Below are positions 54,137 to 64,000 of a stretch of DNA of 64,000 nucleotides, in pieces (position 1 is the stretch's first letter; each line of letters begins with the position of its first letter). The DNA is from Stropharia rugosoannulata. Its lineage: Eukaryota; Basidiomycota; Agaricomycetes; Agaricales; Strophariaceae. The position numbers and the translations under genes were made by a program. The notes under the pieces are model-generated. The model worked only from the letters and a program-made list of their open reading frames with translations, ran no database searches and had not been told where the DNA came from. The DNA is taken from assembly GCA_028532985.1 (NCBI GenBank), contig JANCIK010000012.1, forward strand, positions 2,046,001-2,110,000, read 5' to 3'.

Positions 54137-55720
54137 CTATGCTAATGCCTCGTTCAAAATGGCCTCGTATCTTGTAAGCAATTCAAGTCCTTGAATCCAA
54201 CGCATTGGCCTATCTTGATACATCTGATCATACTCTTCAGGATTTTCTCTGGCGTAATCGGCTTCCAATTTGAAATTGTGATCAACAAAACGAAGAAGGG
54301 CACCGGGGCAGAACTGCGCAAATGAAATGCGAGTTTCTGCTGCCCCCACAGGTGAATTTTGGTGAGCAAATACTGCAGACATCAAGAGAAGAGTCCACAC
54401 CGACGGCACTTCAATGATAAGCTGAGCTTCCCATGCAACAACGTGCCCTCCCCGTGTATAGTCGAAGTAACCCACGGGTTGGATGCTACAAAAGCCGTAC
54501 GCGCAATTGAGGACGTCGTGGTGCTTATAGGAGCAAACACGAGGACCAAAATTTATCGCGCAGCATGGAAAGATACTATGCTGGAAGGGGGGATCAAGAT
54601 CAGGATACTCTGTGTAAAGTTTGACCAGCCTCTGGCGGTAGTGTTCAAACACAGATTCCTCCCAGAAGCCAAAGGCAGCTATACATATAACAGGACTTAG
54701 ATATAGACCATAGATATAGACCAAAACGTGAATGGATCGACTCACCGCTAGCAAATCCAGCCATTCTCTGTAGCCCTTTGTTGTGACGAATGCGGGCGAT
54801 GAGCTGCTTGTGGGCACCATTGCTGTGTAGATTAACAGGTTTTCGGGTGCCCTGGCCATGCATAACTCCGAAATTCAGCGCTGGAAAATTTCCGCGGCGG
54901 TGTTGTATCTGGTCTTGTGAGAACTCAGTTGTTCTGCCTTCTTCCAGTATGAGGGACAGCGCATTGGAGCAGTCGACGGCGTACGATGGATCGCTTGGGG
55001 GTGAGCAGAGAACTGCCACCACGAGACCCGATCCGTCAACAATTGGATAAGCTCGCCTATGAAGATGTTAGCACGGGGCCGGTTGATAAATAGAAAACGC
55101 TCACTTGCTAAAATCAATTTTAATAAGCGTGAACCCCAAGCCCAAAGCCTTGCTCAACGTCATGGGAGCCTTGGCGCCAAAGACTTCCGCCCTGAGACCC
55201 TCATAAGCTCCAGCTGCAGCCTGCAAGGTATGCACCATGAAATCCACAGAAACAGGAGCTGAGTCACGGACGATCTTCTTGACCACTTTCAGTCGTCGTA
55301 CGTATGCGCTTTCCTTCCGTTCCTTTTCCCTTTTAGCTTTCCTGCGTCTGTGAGAACCAGAGAGAACGCGACAGGCCTCCGTAACAACAACTGCCGGGGT
55401 CTCCGCAAAGTTGGAATCAGAATCGACGCCTTGCTGTGGGCCGTTAGATTCTTCAAGCGTTAGGTCGTCCTCCAGGTTGTCCTCCAGTTCCCAATCCACG
55501 GCTTCTTCAGTTAGCGATTTCATCGCAGCTTGCAGCAGAGGCGCTACTTTAACTTGCGGAGGCAGACGCACGGCTGTATAAGCCCCAACAAAATTGTACT
55601 CGTAAGGAGAAAACGTGGTGCCGGAGCGCGTCTGGTTAATACATCAGCAAGTTTGCTCGATATATGAGCAAGGAAATACCTTGCCTGGCGGGCGGATGTC
55701 GACATTCTCAAAGGGTCTGC
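54137..55720 (-). CDS. 2OG-Fe(II) dioxygenase-like protein (expanded basidiomycete family)
   Basis: Clear exons: about 55655-55131 including FSPYEYNFVGAY and TLSKALGLGFTLIKIDFSK, then CGAGCTTATCCA-encoded RAYPIVDGSGLVVAV to GFASA, then AFGFWEESVFEHY to NEALA (stop 54137). A further 5' exon (RPFENVDIRPPGK, near 55680-55720) seems to precede it; the ATG is unresolved. The last exon carries YKHHDVLN (His-x-Asp), then GGHVVAWE, FAHQNSP (distal His) and ETRISFAQF (Arg), in the spacing of the double-stranded beta-helix of 2-oxoglutarate/Fe(II) enzymes. I know this as a large conserved family in mushroom genomes but its substrate is unknown to me. The fold assignment is an inference from motif spacing. 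Confidence 0.68.
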
Positions 55721-56896
55721 TTTTCAGGCGTTAATCTGTGGGTTGAGTTTTAGTCAATAGTAATTCAAGGTCGCTTTCAACGGAATAAGATAAAGGTAAC
55801 TCAGATGATTAGCGTACCAGGTCCCTGGATGAGTCCGGGGTACGCTGTACACCCGGTTTGCGCTCAGACTTGCCAATCCCGGAGCACAGAACACCAGGTC
55901 CCGGGAAGAGTCTGAGGTGACTGTGGGCCAAGAAAATGCAAGGATACGCGCAAGCTACGCGTGCAAAAGGAAAGACAAAAAAGAAGATGCTGAGAGAAAG
56001 ACGAGAAAGACTTACTTGGGATGACCAGAGCCCCAACTTTCAAGAGGTAAATCAAAGGAGAGGTTTCAAGTTCAAAGGAAACGACGAAGTAGCGAGCGCC
56101 GAGGAGTAAGGAAAAGGACCAGTTGAATAAGTAAGCCAGAGTGGTGAGAAAAGGTCGAAGGAAGATGCGCGATTAAACGATTGTAACTGGCAGAGGAATA
56201 AACAGAAGTAATCTAGCTAAGTTGTGGCACAAATCCGAACTGTCACGTATCACGAACGCGAACTGTCACGCGGCCGTCACAGTATCACGAACATGGCACC
56301 GAGCAGCCTTCAAACAGCGGTGCTCATCGTCCGCATGCCTAGTGGAGTCACAACGATGTTTCTTAACTGAGGTACATCCTTTACCTGAAGTAAATACATC
56401 CGGTTACTAAGCCTTCTTTGTTCAAACCTCAGCCGCATCAGTATCACGAACGATCACGAACATAACGCTTATCACGAACACCAGCTTCTTTCCGTCCTAC
56501 ATTCTTCAAAACTGCGAATCGACTTCGAATTTACCGCCCAAATTAATGCCATTGAGATGGGGAATGCGTGGATATAAAAAAAATTGGTAACCTTCGGGCG
56601 AATGGTAATGTTCGGTTTTGGGACGGTCAAGACCTATATCTGTGTTGAACATATGTACTGATCTTGTGTAGACTTCAACCAAACTTGACCACATCACGAA
56701 AAACACTTTTGATCTAAGGACACTTTAGGACAGTTTATTTATATCATCAGTTGATGGGATCATTAACTACTTTAGGATGTCATAGGTTGCCCTGTGTATC
56801 TCTGAAATACCCTGGATTGCTCTGAACCTCTAGACACATACATTATATAGATATACATAACTGGAATGATTATAAACATGTGTACAGGAGTTATAA
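55721..56896. other. Intergenic region with ATCACGAAC repeats
   Basis: Possible leader exons of the 54137-55720 gene lie near 55810-55920 but could not be joined with certainty. The rest shows no gene. A repeat cluster is listed separately. Confidence 0.45.
56249..56479. repeat. Five copies of ATCACGAAC
   Basis: Copies start at 56249, 56284, 56443, 56453 and 56471, all in the same direction, with related tgtcacg strings between them. They lie downstream of the Plavaka gene and may be its subterminal repeats. Confidence 0.65.
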
Positions 56897-59800
56897 CTAG
56901 TATATAGTCTGGTATGCATAGTGACTAAGCCAGTTATTGATAAAAAATGTGTCGCACTTATCCAAGATATTATCGTACTGCCAGGAATTTGAAACCAGGT
57001 CTCCTTGGTGATCTTTAAAGACTGGAAATAGCATGCAACCTTGTCTAATTCTTGAAAGTGGTATGATATCACCTTGTACCCTTCCATAACTGTCAGTGGA
57101 TTTGGATATTCTGTACATTCCATGAGTTTGATCTGGTGCTGGTGCTGTACGTGTATACCATTCAATATAAGCTAATGGCTCTTTTGGCCATATACTGGGT
57201 GCTTGTGTTTGAAAACCAGGACCATGAATATGAGACGGCAGAGTGAAAATGACTTTGATTCTTCCGACCCGTGTTCCTGCATATGTATTGGTCAATAGAT
57301 ATACTTAACTAGCTTTCCAACATTCTACATACCTTCCATTCCTGTTGCCTCTGCAGATTCCTTATCAAGAACAATTACAGTATCAAAGCGTCCATGGGGA
57401 AGAGATTGTGAAGTAGGTATAGCTCTGATTATGTCATTATTGTCTTCGTCATCGTCTTGGATTGACAATGGATGAAAGCGGAACATGTTGTAGGTATTGA
57501 CATAGTTAATAGGAAGTGGTGCAAAGCCCAGTTGCTGATTTGGCAAAGAGGGGTTTAGAAAGCTGTTTAGATAGCGCTTGAAGTGTAATTCAAAGAATGG
57601 AGCTTTGTGTAAGGTTTCAATAAGAGATATAGGCCTGTTTGCGTAATTAGGATATTTGGCAATTGAGATCTGCCTCTTTGGCAGTGTATCTGACTGTGGT
57701 ATAGTGGGGGGAATAGGAATTCTTGAACGTAAAGTAGCCTCAAAGATAGTAGCCTTCTCCTGACGGCTTAACCAATTGATCATTTGCGGGAATTCGTCTC
57801 TTTGATTTGTTGCCCTCCAGCCACGTTTAGCAAAATCAATATGAAGACGTTCAAACATCTCAGTGTTGTAATTGTCAGTTGTGCCAAACATCTCTATAGA
57901 ATCGATATAATGGAGAAGAGAATGAAGTTTTGGGAGGTCCAGGTCAGACCGGCATTGCAGCTGGATAAAGATGTTTTTGTATTTATGAAACTCAGCAAGC
58001 GACTGCTTAAGATAATCCAGAGTCTCTGTACTATGAGTTGGGTATTGAGCAAGATATATAAAGTCCAAGAGGCCCTTGACTGCCTTGATGCATGCTGACG
58101 GCAAGATGTCGACAAGACAGCCAAGAAGGATCTTAGCCATGTTCTTACGCTCACTGCCAGATATCTGCGACAAGGCTGAGATTCCATTCTTGAAGCGCTT
58201 GAGGCCATATCCCAGAGGTAAGGCACGTATACGCTGATCCAACTCTTTTGTTCCTACACAGCTTTGACACCAGGAAACAAGGTGCTTGAATATGCCTTGG
58301 TACAGCTGGTGCAGGACATCAGGAGTGATAGACGTATGAATGTCAGTGAGAGGAAACCCTTCCCAGAAAGGTGTGAAAGTACCGCCAGCCACGTCATGCG
58401 CCATACATTCCTTGTGAAATGCATTTAGACCTCCGCCTGATGCTTCTTTGGCGTCCCGTATAACACCTTCAGTCCATGTTCTTGTACGCTTCTCAGAGGG
58501 TGCTGGACTGTTGAGATTATCAGCTGAGCAACGGCACTTGGGACAGGTACCATATTTTGAGCAAGTAACTAAACACTGCTCTGGGTAGTCCGCCACGTAG
58601 CAGGCAAGAATAGGGTGGACACGACGGATGTCACCATTACTGCTCTGCATTTCAACACCATTGATACCAGCCTGCCGAAGAGAGTCGAGAACAATGCGCA
58701 TGGAGGTGTGGAAGAGTCGTTGGCCCCGTGAACGTAGCTCAAGGTTGGTCATGCCAGACCTATTGAGCTTGTCGACAGAAAGGTATGCTATAAGTATAGC
58801 AGCATGTCTTGATGGACACTGACGTATCCCTTTTGGCAGGTTTCCTATTGTCAAGTAGACAGGATATGCACTTTTACCGCCAGAGAACTGAGTTAGCTGA
58901 GTTTTGTCTGTGGCGATAATTACTGGAGCTACAGTTGAGCCTTCTGGTAGCTTGCTCTATATAATTATAAGTATCTAGTAGCTCTGATGTATATAGCTTT
59001 GAGACGTACCTGTACTGCATGCCACCACTTTCCTGTCCACATCTCAGAAAATATACGGGATGATTTGCTATTGTCGGAGTAGACTTTCTCAGGTGCATAA
59101 ACAAGATGCTCAGAGTTGGAAGGGCTAGACCACAGACTCTGGATGGCCTTGATGGGGTCGCGGAAGCGTACCGTGAATTTCTGGTCTGGGAGGTCATGGA
59201 AGCGTATGTTCTTTGTTATCCATTCTCCTCCGCGTTCCGGCATAGCGTCAATCTTCTGGTGCAAAGCCCTTGTATTGTGAAAAGATAGACCTAGTTTCTC
59301 CACCACCTGTGGTATATTAGCCATCTAGTATCTATGAAGGTGAAATGAGACGTACCCCAGGAATTTCCAAGAACCGGTCAAATGCCTTATGTCCAGGTGC
59401 ATTTTTAACTGCCCATTGAGCTATGTTCCAGTCAGTTTCAGATGAGAAGGGATGATAGGGATTGGTAGCAGCTGTATCATCACTCATGGGACAGTCGCCG
59501 TCGCTATCAACATGCTGTGTAAGAATCTTGCCTGCTGTAGGATGCTTTACTCTATAGCGGGTATCATCCTCGTCGTCTAGTACAATGTGTTTGTTTGACC
59601 GCTGTGTAGCTGCTGTTGTTGGACCAGGACCAGGTTGTGGTAGAAGGATGAATTCATCTCTGTCTACATCTTGATCTGGGTCTATGTTGCTATCGCCATC
59701 ATCATCGTCAATAAATGGGGGTGGCCATTCAATATTCACATCCTCAAAGTCTGGATCAGTATCCATATTGTTCTCTGAGAAAAGGAAAGACGCCAATGGT

Positions 59801-60012
59801 TGTTGAGCAACAGAGGGAGAGTCTGGTGATGCCTGGACCCGTACAAGATCGGCATTCTTCCCTTTACGGTACCACTTGCATGAGCGCGCCATCGATAGAT
59901 GAGAATTGAGTCCTTTGCTTGTGGTAAAGGTTTTTGAGCAAGCAGGGCATTGTGGGATGGCATCTTGAGCAAGCTGAAAGTTAAGTCCATTATTCAGTTT
60001 TAACTGGGGCAT
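56897..60012 (-). CDS. Plavaka (CACTA-like) transposase
   Basis: Starts MPQLKLNNGLNF at 60012 and begins with a C2H2 zinc finger (CPACSKTFTTSKGLNSHLSM). An intron (59355-59309 region, GTACGT...CACAG) leads to PIKAIQSLWSSP, VYAPEKVYSD and MWTGKWWHAVQ; a second intron joins to LPEGSTVAPVIIATDKTQLTQ, GGKSAYPVYLTIGN, then CSKYGTCPKC, DVLHQLYQGIFKH and YNTEMFERLHIDFAKRGW, all standard Plavaka blocks including the acidic residues of the DDE core. The last exon (VGRIKVIFTLPSHIHG to HYAYQTIY) ends at 56897. No stop or frameshift was found, so the gene looks functional. Plavaka elements are abundant in Agaricomycetes. Terminal inverted repeats were not identified. Confidence 0.92.
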
Positions 60013-60384
60013 TATGAAGAGTTGAAATGGCAAATTAAATTGGCAGGGCAGTAGAACAGGGAAGGGGGTAAGCAAGCAAGCAGCGTACAATAAAGTTATC
60101 AAAACCCCCCCATATGCTATGTCCTAGCTATAAATATGTTTTCCTATATTCTTCTTTCCCCTGGAAAGCGACGGCATCCTGGGCATGAGATTCAAGTAGT
60201 GAATATAACAATCTAAAGAAATTATTAATAAAGTGCATAATTAAAGTCAGATAGAAAAAAGCATACCTTATTTCTTTATCCAAAGTTTCAGTCGTAAACA
60301 TACTAGAGAGCAGTGGAAGCAGCAATTGTAGCATGGTGTGTAGAAGGCATGCAGCTGCTGCACTGTCGATCGTGATGTTCATGT

Positions 60385-60483
60385 GACAGTCATGTGACAC
60401 TGTTTACCTCAGATTGTGAGAAAAGTGGTTCAAAGTGAACCACTTTTCTCACAATCTGAGGTAAACAGTGTCACATGACTGTC
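60385..60483. repeat. Perfect inverted repeat, 48-bp arms, 3-nt loop
   Basis: Arms 60385-60432 and 60436-60483 are exactly complementary; the loop is AAG. The arms contain cactgtttacctcagattg. It may be a foldback element, two fused transposon ends, or a deletion derivative of a transposon with CACTG ends. It lies between the Plavaka gene and the first host-like gene. Confidence 0.9.
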
Positions 60484-60570
60484 ATGCTTAGATGCGCCAT
60501 CCTCAGACAAAAAGATAATTAGAAACCGGCCACAATTATATTAAAAAGTAAGATATGTAGGTTGCACTAT

Positions 60571-61021
60571 TTAAGGTATTGAGAGCATAGCGTCTTCGCG
60601 TCGAAGTGGGCGGCGGGGTACAACAACTGTGGCTTCTTGGACGATTCCTGATTTCTGATTGCTCATGGTTGGCTGTTGTTTTTTTAACCGCAAAACCTCC
60701 GCTTTAAGGAGGACAATTTCAGCTTGCAAATCTCGAACCAGTTGCTCTTGGACAACAAGAAGATTCTAAAGACAAAAGAGAGAAAATTAACATGAATAAT
60801 AGACTTAGACTATACCCACGTACATATATTCTTTCATCCAAGCTAATGCCATTGTACTTGATTAGGGGGGAAAGTGTCGACGCAGCGGTAGCACTGAAAA
60901 TAGTAGAAATAAGGGCTGGTGACGTGCTAGTAGCTGGGCTATTAGCAAAATCAACCAGTGTAGTAGCAGCAGACAGTGGGGGGTTTTCTTCATTGCTGGA
61001 GGTCTGGTTTGAGGGAGACAT
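60571..61021 (-). CDS. Short coiled-coil protein, unknown function
   Basis: Two exons (61021-60824 and 60765-60571) with intron GTACGT...TTTAG join in frame to 130 residues. The N-terminal half is Ser/Thr/Ala-rich and disordered. The second exon starts NLLVVQEQLVRDLQAEIVLL and continues AEVLRLKK, a coiled coil with Leu/Val at heptad spacing, followed by a basic tail (VVPRRPLRREDAM). No known domain. It is divergent from the membrane protein gene at 61191, with 169 bp between the two ATGs, so the two may share a promoter region. It looks like a normal host gene because it has no transposon feature. Confidence 0.68.
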
Positions 61022-61190
61022 AATGAGTCAAGGTATAGTGTCGTATGAGTTTAAGAAAGCTCCATAGTCCAACTTAATATAGAAATACTAAGTCATAAAT
61101 TTACGTGTACAACTGCATGCCGCTCATCCCAATTCTCTACTACCACGTCGCTCCTACCTCTTCACACTCTTTCTTTGTACACACTTCCTC

Positions 61191-62310
61191 ATGATTAATG
61201 TTGACATTGAAGACAAAAAAATCCTCTGTAAGTCTCACTAAATTATATATTTCCTGGATCTTGCTAAATTGTCATCGCAATAGTTCAAGGAGGTTGGGCG
61301 TTACTAGGCCTAGCTCTTTTCACCAGTATTGCTCGTCTATGCCATCGCATGCACCTCTGCAAGCTAGGCTATGATGATCTCTTGTCATTATTGGCATTGA
61401 TCAGCACTATAGCATTGCTCATTAGCTCTGTTTTGAGTACGACAAATCACAATGTTTCTATGGCTAGTCCTGGTTTACGATGGCTTTCTCTTCTGACCTC
61501 AGCATCTACACTCTGGTACGTTAATAAACTGGTGTATCTTCTTATATTTACTTACTTCAAACCGTTACTCAAAGGTTAACACGTCTAGCTATGTCACTCA
61601 CTCTTACACGTCTCTTATGTCCTGGGAGCATGTACAACCTTTCAACTCTAGCATCAAAGACGTTCGCAGTATTCTTTGTTGTGATTGTTGTCCAGGAAGC
61701 CCTTTTCTGTCAAACTAATATTCCATGGTCTACTGGACTGCTTAATCTTCTTTGTACGTCACTGAGCTAATTATTTTTCTCTCTAACTAATACCCACTGC
61801 TACAGTCAATTTAACTGCCGATTTGTGGCTTCTTCTTGCGCCCTTATACATGCTACTTCAGATTCAACATTGCTTATGGAAAGGGCATTTTCACCTTCTT
61901 TCTGGAGCATTTGCATGTCACATATTCACCATGACTGCAAGTATTGTCCATGACGTATACATTGTAAAAAGCGCCCCGTCCTGGACCATAGCCTTCTTAG
62001 GAATTATTCAAGTAAGAAGTACTTGTTGAATGTCAATACATTGCTAACAATAGTATTTTTTTGCCATTAGATTGGTGTCACCGTCATTATTTCAAATGTA
62101 CTTATTCTGGCAACTGCAACATACCGACTATTTCGCTATGTCAGACAAAGGCATCTTGTCCAGGCCCCTGCCCAGTTTCATCATTCGTCTATGCATTGGA
62201 ATAACAGTTACCTGAGCCATATATCAATGTTTGAGCTTCAGTTTCAGCTTGGCGAGTCAGTAGATACTGGACCTATTTTCTTTAATACAGTGGCTGCATG
62301 CTCTACTTGA
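61191..62310 (+). CDS. Multipass membrane protein (rhodopsin-like fungal type)
   Basis: Five exons (61191-61227, 61284-61515, 61575-61753, 61806-62011, 62071-62310) total 894 nt, giving 297 residues in one frame. The hydrophobic pattern gives at least six membrane segments: GGWALLGLALFTSIARL, LLSLLALISTIALLISSV, KTFAVFFVVIVVQEALF, LWLLLAPLYMLLQ, HIFTMTASIVHDVYIV and IGVTVIISNVLILATATY. Short loops with Arg/Lys/His face one side (RLCHRMHLCKLGYDDL), and the Asp-Asp after the first segment recalls the fungal PTH11/rhodopsin-domain membrane proteins. The C-terminal 50 residues are soluble. A receptor role is only a guess from topology. All introns are 47-59 nt, typical for this genome. Confidence 0.75.
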
Positions 62311-62405
62311 ATATCGTAAACACAATCTTTTTTGCATTCTTTAACTAGTAGACTCAAATATATTCATTAAAATAGTAATTACAAGTTACAAGAGTAGTAG
62401 TCAAT

Positions 62406-62917
62406 TTAGAATTGAATATATGCACTGTGAATCATAGAGACTGAGGTTTCACAACACTGACTCTGACTGTGAGCACAATGGCTGAGTCTCTTCCAGGTCA
62501 CTGCTGCCGTTTCCAGATGCCCAGCAAGTTCCCTGAGGAGAGCCGGAGGGACAACATGTGCGTACTCGTCGCCAAAAAGCGGCACATCGCCGGTATCTGC
62601 GGGCTTCATGATGTCGACGACGATCAGGGCGCCGCCAGGCTTCAGGAAGAACGTGAGTTTCTTCGTGATGGCGTTGATGTCAGTGAAGTGGTGATAGGAC
62701 AACGCACACTGGTATGCAGTTTATTATTTTAGTCTGAGATGATTTATGTGGATACTCACTGTAATCACGTCGAAGCGCAGCCCGTCGAGCTCGCCTTCTT
62801 CGCCCTTGAGATCTACGCAGACTGCACGCACCTCTTCAGCCGCAAGTCCTTGGTTGGACGCGGCCTCGTTAAATGCGTCGACCGGACCCTGGCTAATATC
62901 GACTCCGACAAGTACCC
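62406..62917 (-). pseudogene. SAM-dependent methyltransferase fragment
   Basis: Two joined exons encode VLVGVDISQGPVDAFNEAA, then ELDGLRFDVIT and, after an intron (GTGAGT...ACCAG), CALSYHHFTDINAI and LKPGGALIVVDIM. These are motif I-II (GVDIS with the acidic residue), the strand before motif IV and the LKPGG block of class I methyltransferases of the fungal small-molecule type. The N-terminal part with the GxGxG loop is missing because OTC sequence lies there, and the C-terminal part departs from the family after DEYAHVV. It cannot be functional alone. Confidence 0.78.
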
Positions 62918-63865
62918 TTCAAATGCGCGCAGGCGCTCTGCCTTTTCTGCCTCCTGGCCCATTGAGATCCTGGGTTCTGGTTAGACAGAGTGGAGTGAGG
63001 AAAGACAAGGCTCATACCAAGTGTCGGTAACGACTACATCCGCATCCTTGACGGCCACTGCGGGGTCCGCAGTCCACTCAATCTGGTTTGCGATACCGAG
63101 CTGCTGAAGGCGGTCGATGATGGGTGCGGGGGAACGGTACTGCGGCGGGCTGGCGACACGAACGGTGTGGCCGAGGCGGGGGTATGTCACAAGCATGTCA
63201 TGCAGGACGTTTGCGCAGTCACCGACGTACGCAATGGTGAGTGGGCCGAGCGGGGGCAGGGACGCCTTCTTCGCTTGCGCAAGGCGCGCGGCGGTCGCAT
63301 CTGTCGACCTTGCAAGCGGCTGCCATGTTTTCTTGATAGCTGCGTGCTCGTGCAGGGTGAGAAGGTCTGCGAGGACCTGGGTCGGATGTCAGCGAGGACA
63401 GTGCATTCAGCACGGGCACGGGCGAATGAGCTGCGAGTTCCTGAGAACCAATCAGCAGGGTACATTGAGGAAAAGTGCAAGACGCACCTCGATCTCCGAG
63501 TGGTCTCCGACGCGGGCAAAGATACCTTGGCACATGCCACCAATGATGCGCGCCGAGTCGCGCATAGACTCGTTCACGCCGAGCTGGATGTCGTCGCGGC
63601 CGAGGAACATGGCCTGGCCGCCAAGCATAGATGCGCCCGTCTCTGCAGCAATACGTGTCTGGGTACTGCGCTTGGAGAAGAGGAGAGCGACGGTCTTGAG
63701 GAACAGCGACTGGGGCGGCAGGCGCATCTTCTTGCTCGACGTCGGTTGTTTGGGACCCAGCCATGGCTTGGAGAGTTGCTTGAGATTGTAGGCATGGACG
63801 ACGACGCAGTTTATCTGTGCCGGGGTGAGATCTGCGAGGGTCATAAGGTGGCGAGGGCTTGCCAT
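62915..63865 (-). pseudogene. Ornithine carbamoyltransferase pseudogene
   Basis: The family makes citrulline from ornithine and carbamoyl phosphate in arginine synthesis (mitochondria in fungi). Exon 1 (63865-63488) starts [17 protein letters not shown] and has SKRSTQTR, where the carbamoyl-phosphate loop should read S-T-R-T-R, then [14 protein letters not shown] and [16 protein letters not shown]. Exon 2 starts ELAAHSPVPVLNALSSL; here a 2-base loss in the Trp codon before HPTQ shifts the frame near 63390, after which [12 protein letters not shown] resumes in another frame. Later [10 protein letters not shown] joins ISMGQEAEKAERLRAFEG, and then the gene stops matching at 62915. The C-terminal HCLPR block is absent. 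No mitochondrial leader is visible. A functional OTC must exist elsewhere. Confidence 0.88.
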
Positions 63866-64000
63866 GGTGGTGAGAGTTAAACGAGTCGAGCAAGAGTCAA
63901 GTCAATTCTCGACAGAGGGAAATTGTTCCCACGTGATCGTGCAAGCTCGGCCATTCAGTGGACCTGTATACCTCATACCATGATCCAGGATACTGTTTTG

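Noticed and set aside
63117..63880. Plus-strand frames of 224 and 237 aa
   Set aside because: Antisense shadows of the OTC pseudogene, which is identified by motif on the minus strand.

Overview
The window comes from a mushroom-forming basidiomycete (Agaricomycetes-type) nuclear genome. It has many short GT-AG introns of about 45-65 nt, KDZ transposases with their CxC2 cysteine cluster, a Plavaka transposase, TET/JBP-type dioxygenases, a Helitron relic, Ty3/gypsy and Ty1/copia elements and a Tc1/mariner element. Most of the 64 kb is nested mobile DNA; only the right end (60.5-64 kb) and possibly the decayed left end look like host sequence. All exon joins were worked out by hand from reading frame and splice-site agreement; no database search was run.

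Layout. 1-5.9 kb: decayed, nearly gene-free DNA with a GPCR-like remnant and the C-terminal tail of a Helitron helicase. 5.94-23.3 kb: an old LTR (TGATA...TATCA) split by a complete 15.8-kb Ty3/gypsy element (6794-22566; 4-bp target duplication CCGT; LTRs, primer-binding site, gag, protease, pol, polypurine tract). Between pol and the 3' LTR this element carries about 6 kb with four spliced genes on the opposite strand (15475-16791, 17290-17838, 17910-18390, 18927-20968), each with its own TATA box. The palindromic octamer TGCGCGCA is scattered through the element and supplies splice sites of many of the antisense introns.

23.5-40.8 kb: a large KDZ transposon: KDZ transposase (31332-35283), two large accessory genes, further accessory/acidic genes, and at its right end a complete 394-aa TET/JBP 2-oxoglutarate/Fe(II) dioxygenase (38858-40144), a family that oxidises 5-methylcytosine. 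An intact Tc1/mariner element with TA target duplication (29680-31007) sits inside it. 40.8-44.5 kb: a deleted relative of the gypsy element (LTR joined to the end of pol), then a second, broken copy of the TET/JBP gene with the same element end.

44.5-50.3 kb: a small spliced hypothetical gene and a copia element whose leader holds tandem unspliced and spliced versions of R-U5; its pol is cut off by an array of ten TGATATAT(C/T)A palindromes that marks the end of a second KDZ transposon (transposase 50281-53941, minus). 54.1-55.7 kb: a gene of a different family with 2OG-Fe(II)-dioxygenase-like motifs. 56.9-60 kb: an intact Plavaka (CACTA-like) transposase, followed by a perfect 48-bp-arm hairpin. 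60.57-62.31 kb: a divergent pair, a short coiled-coil protein and a multipass membrane protein. 62.4-63.9 kb: an ornithine carbamoyltransferase pseudogene fused out of frame to a methyltransferase fragment.

The most interesting systems are (1) the KDZ element that carries its own DNA-demethylase-type enzyme plus accessory genes, and (2) the gypsy element with an antisense cassette of four multi-exon genes whose introns are built around one dispersed palindrome.
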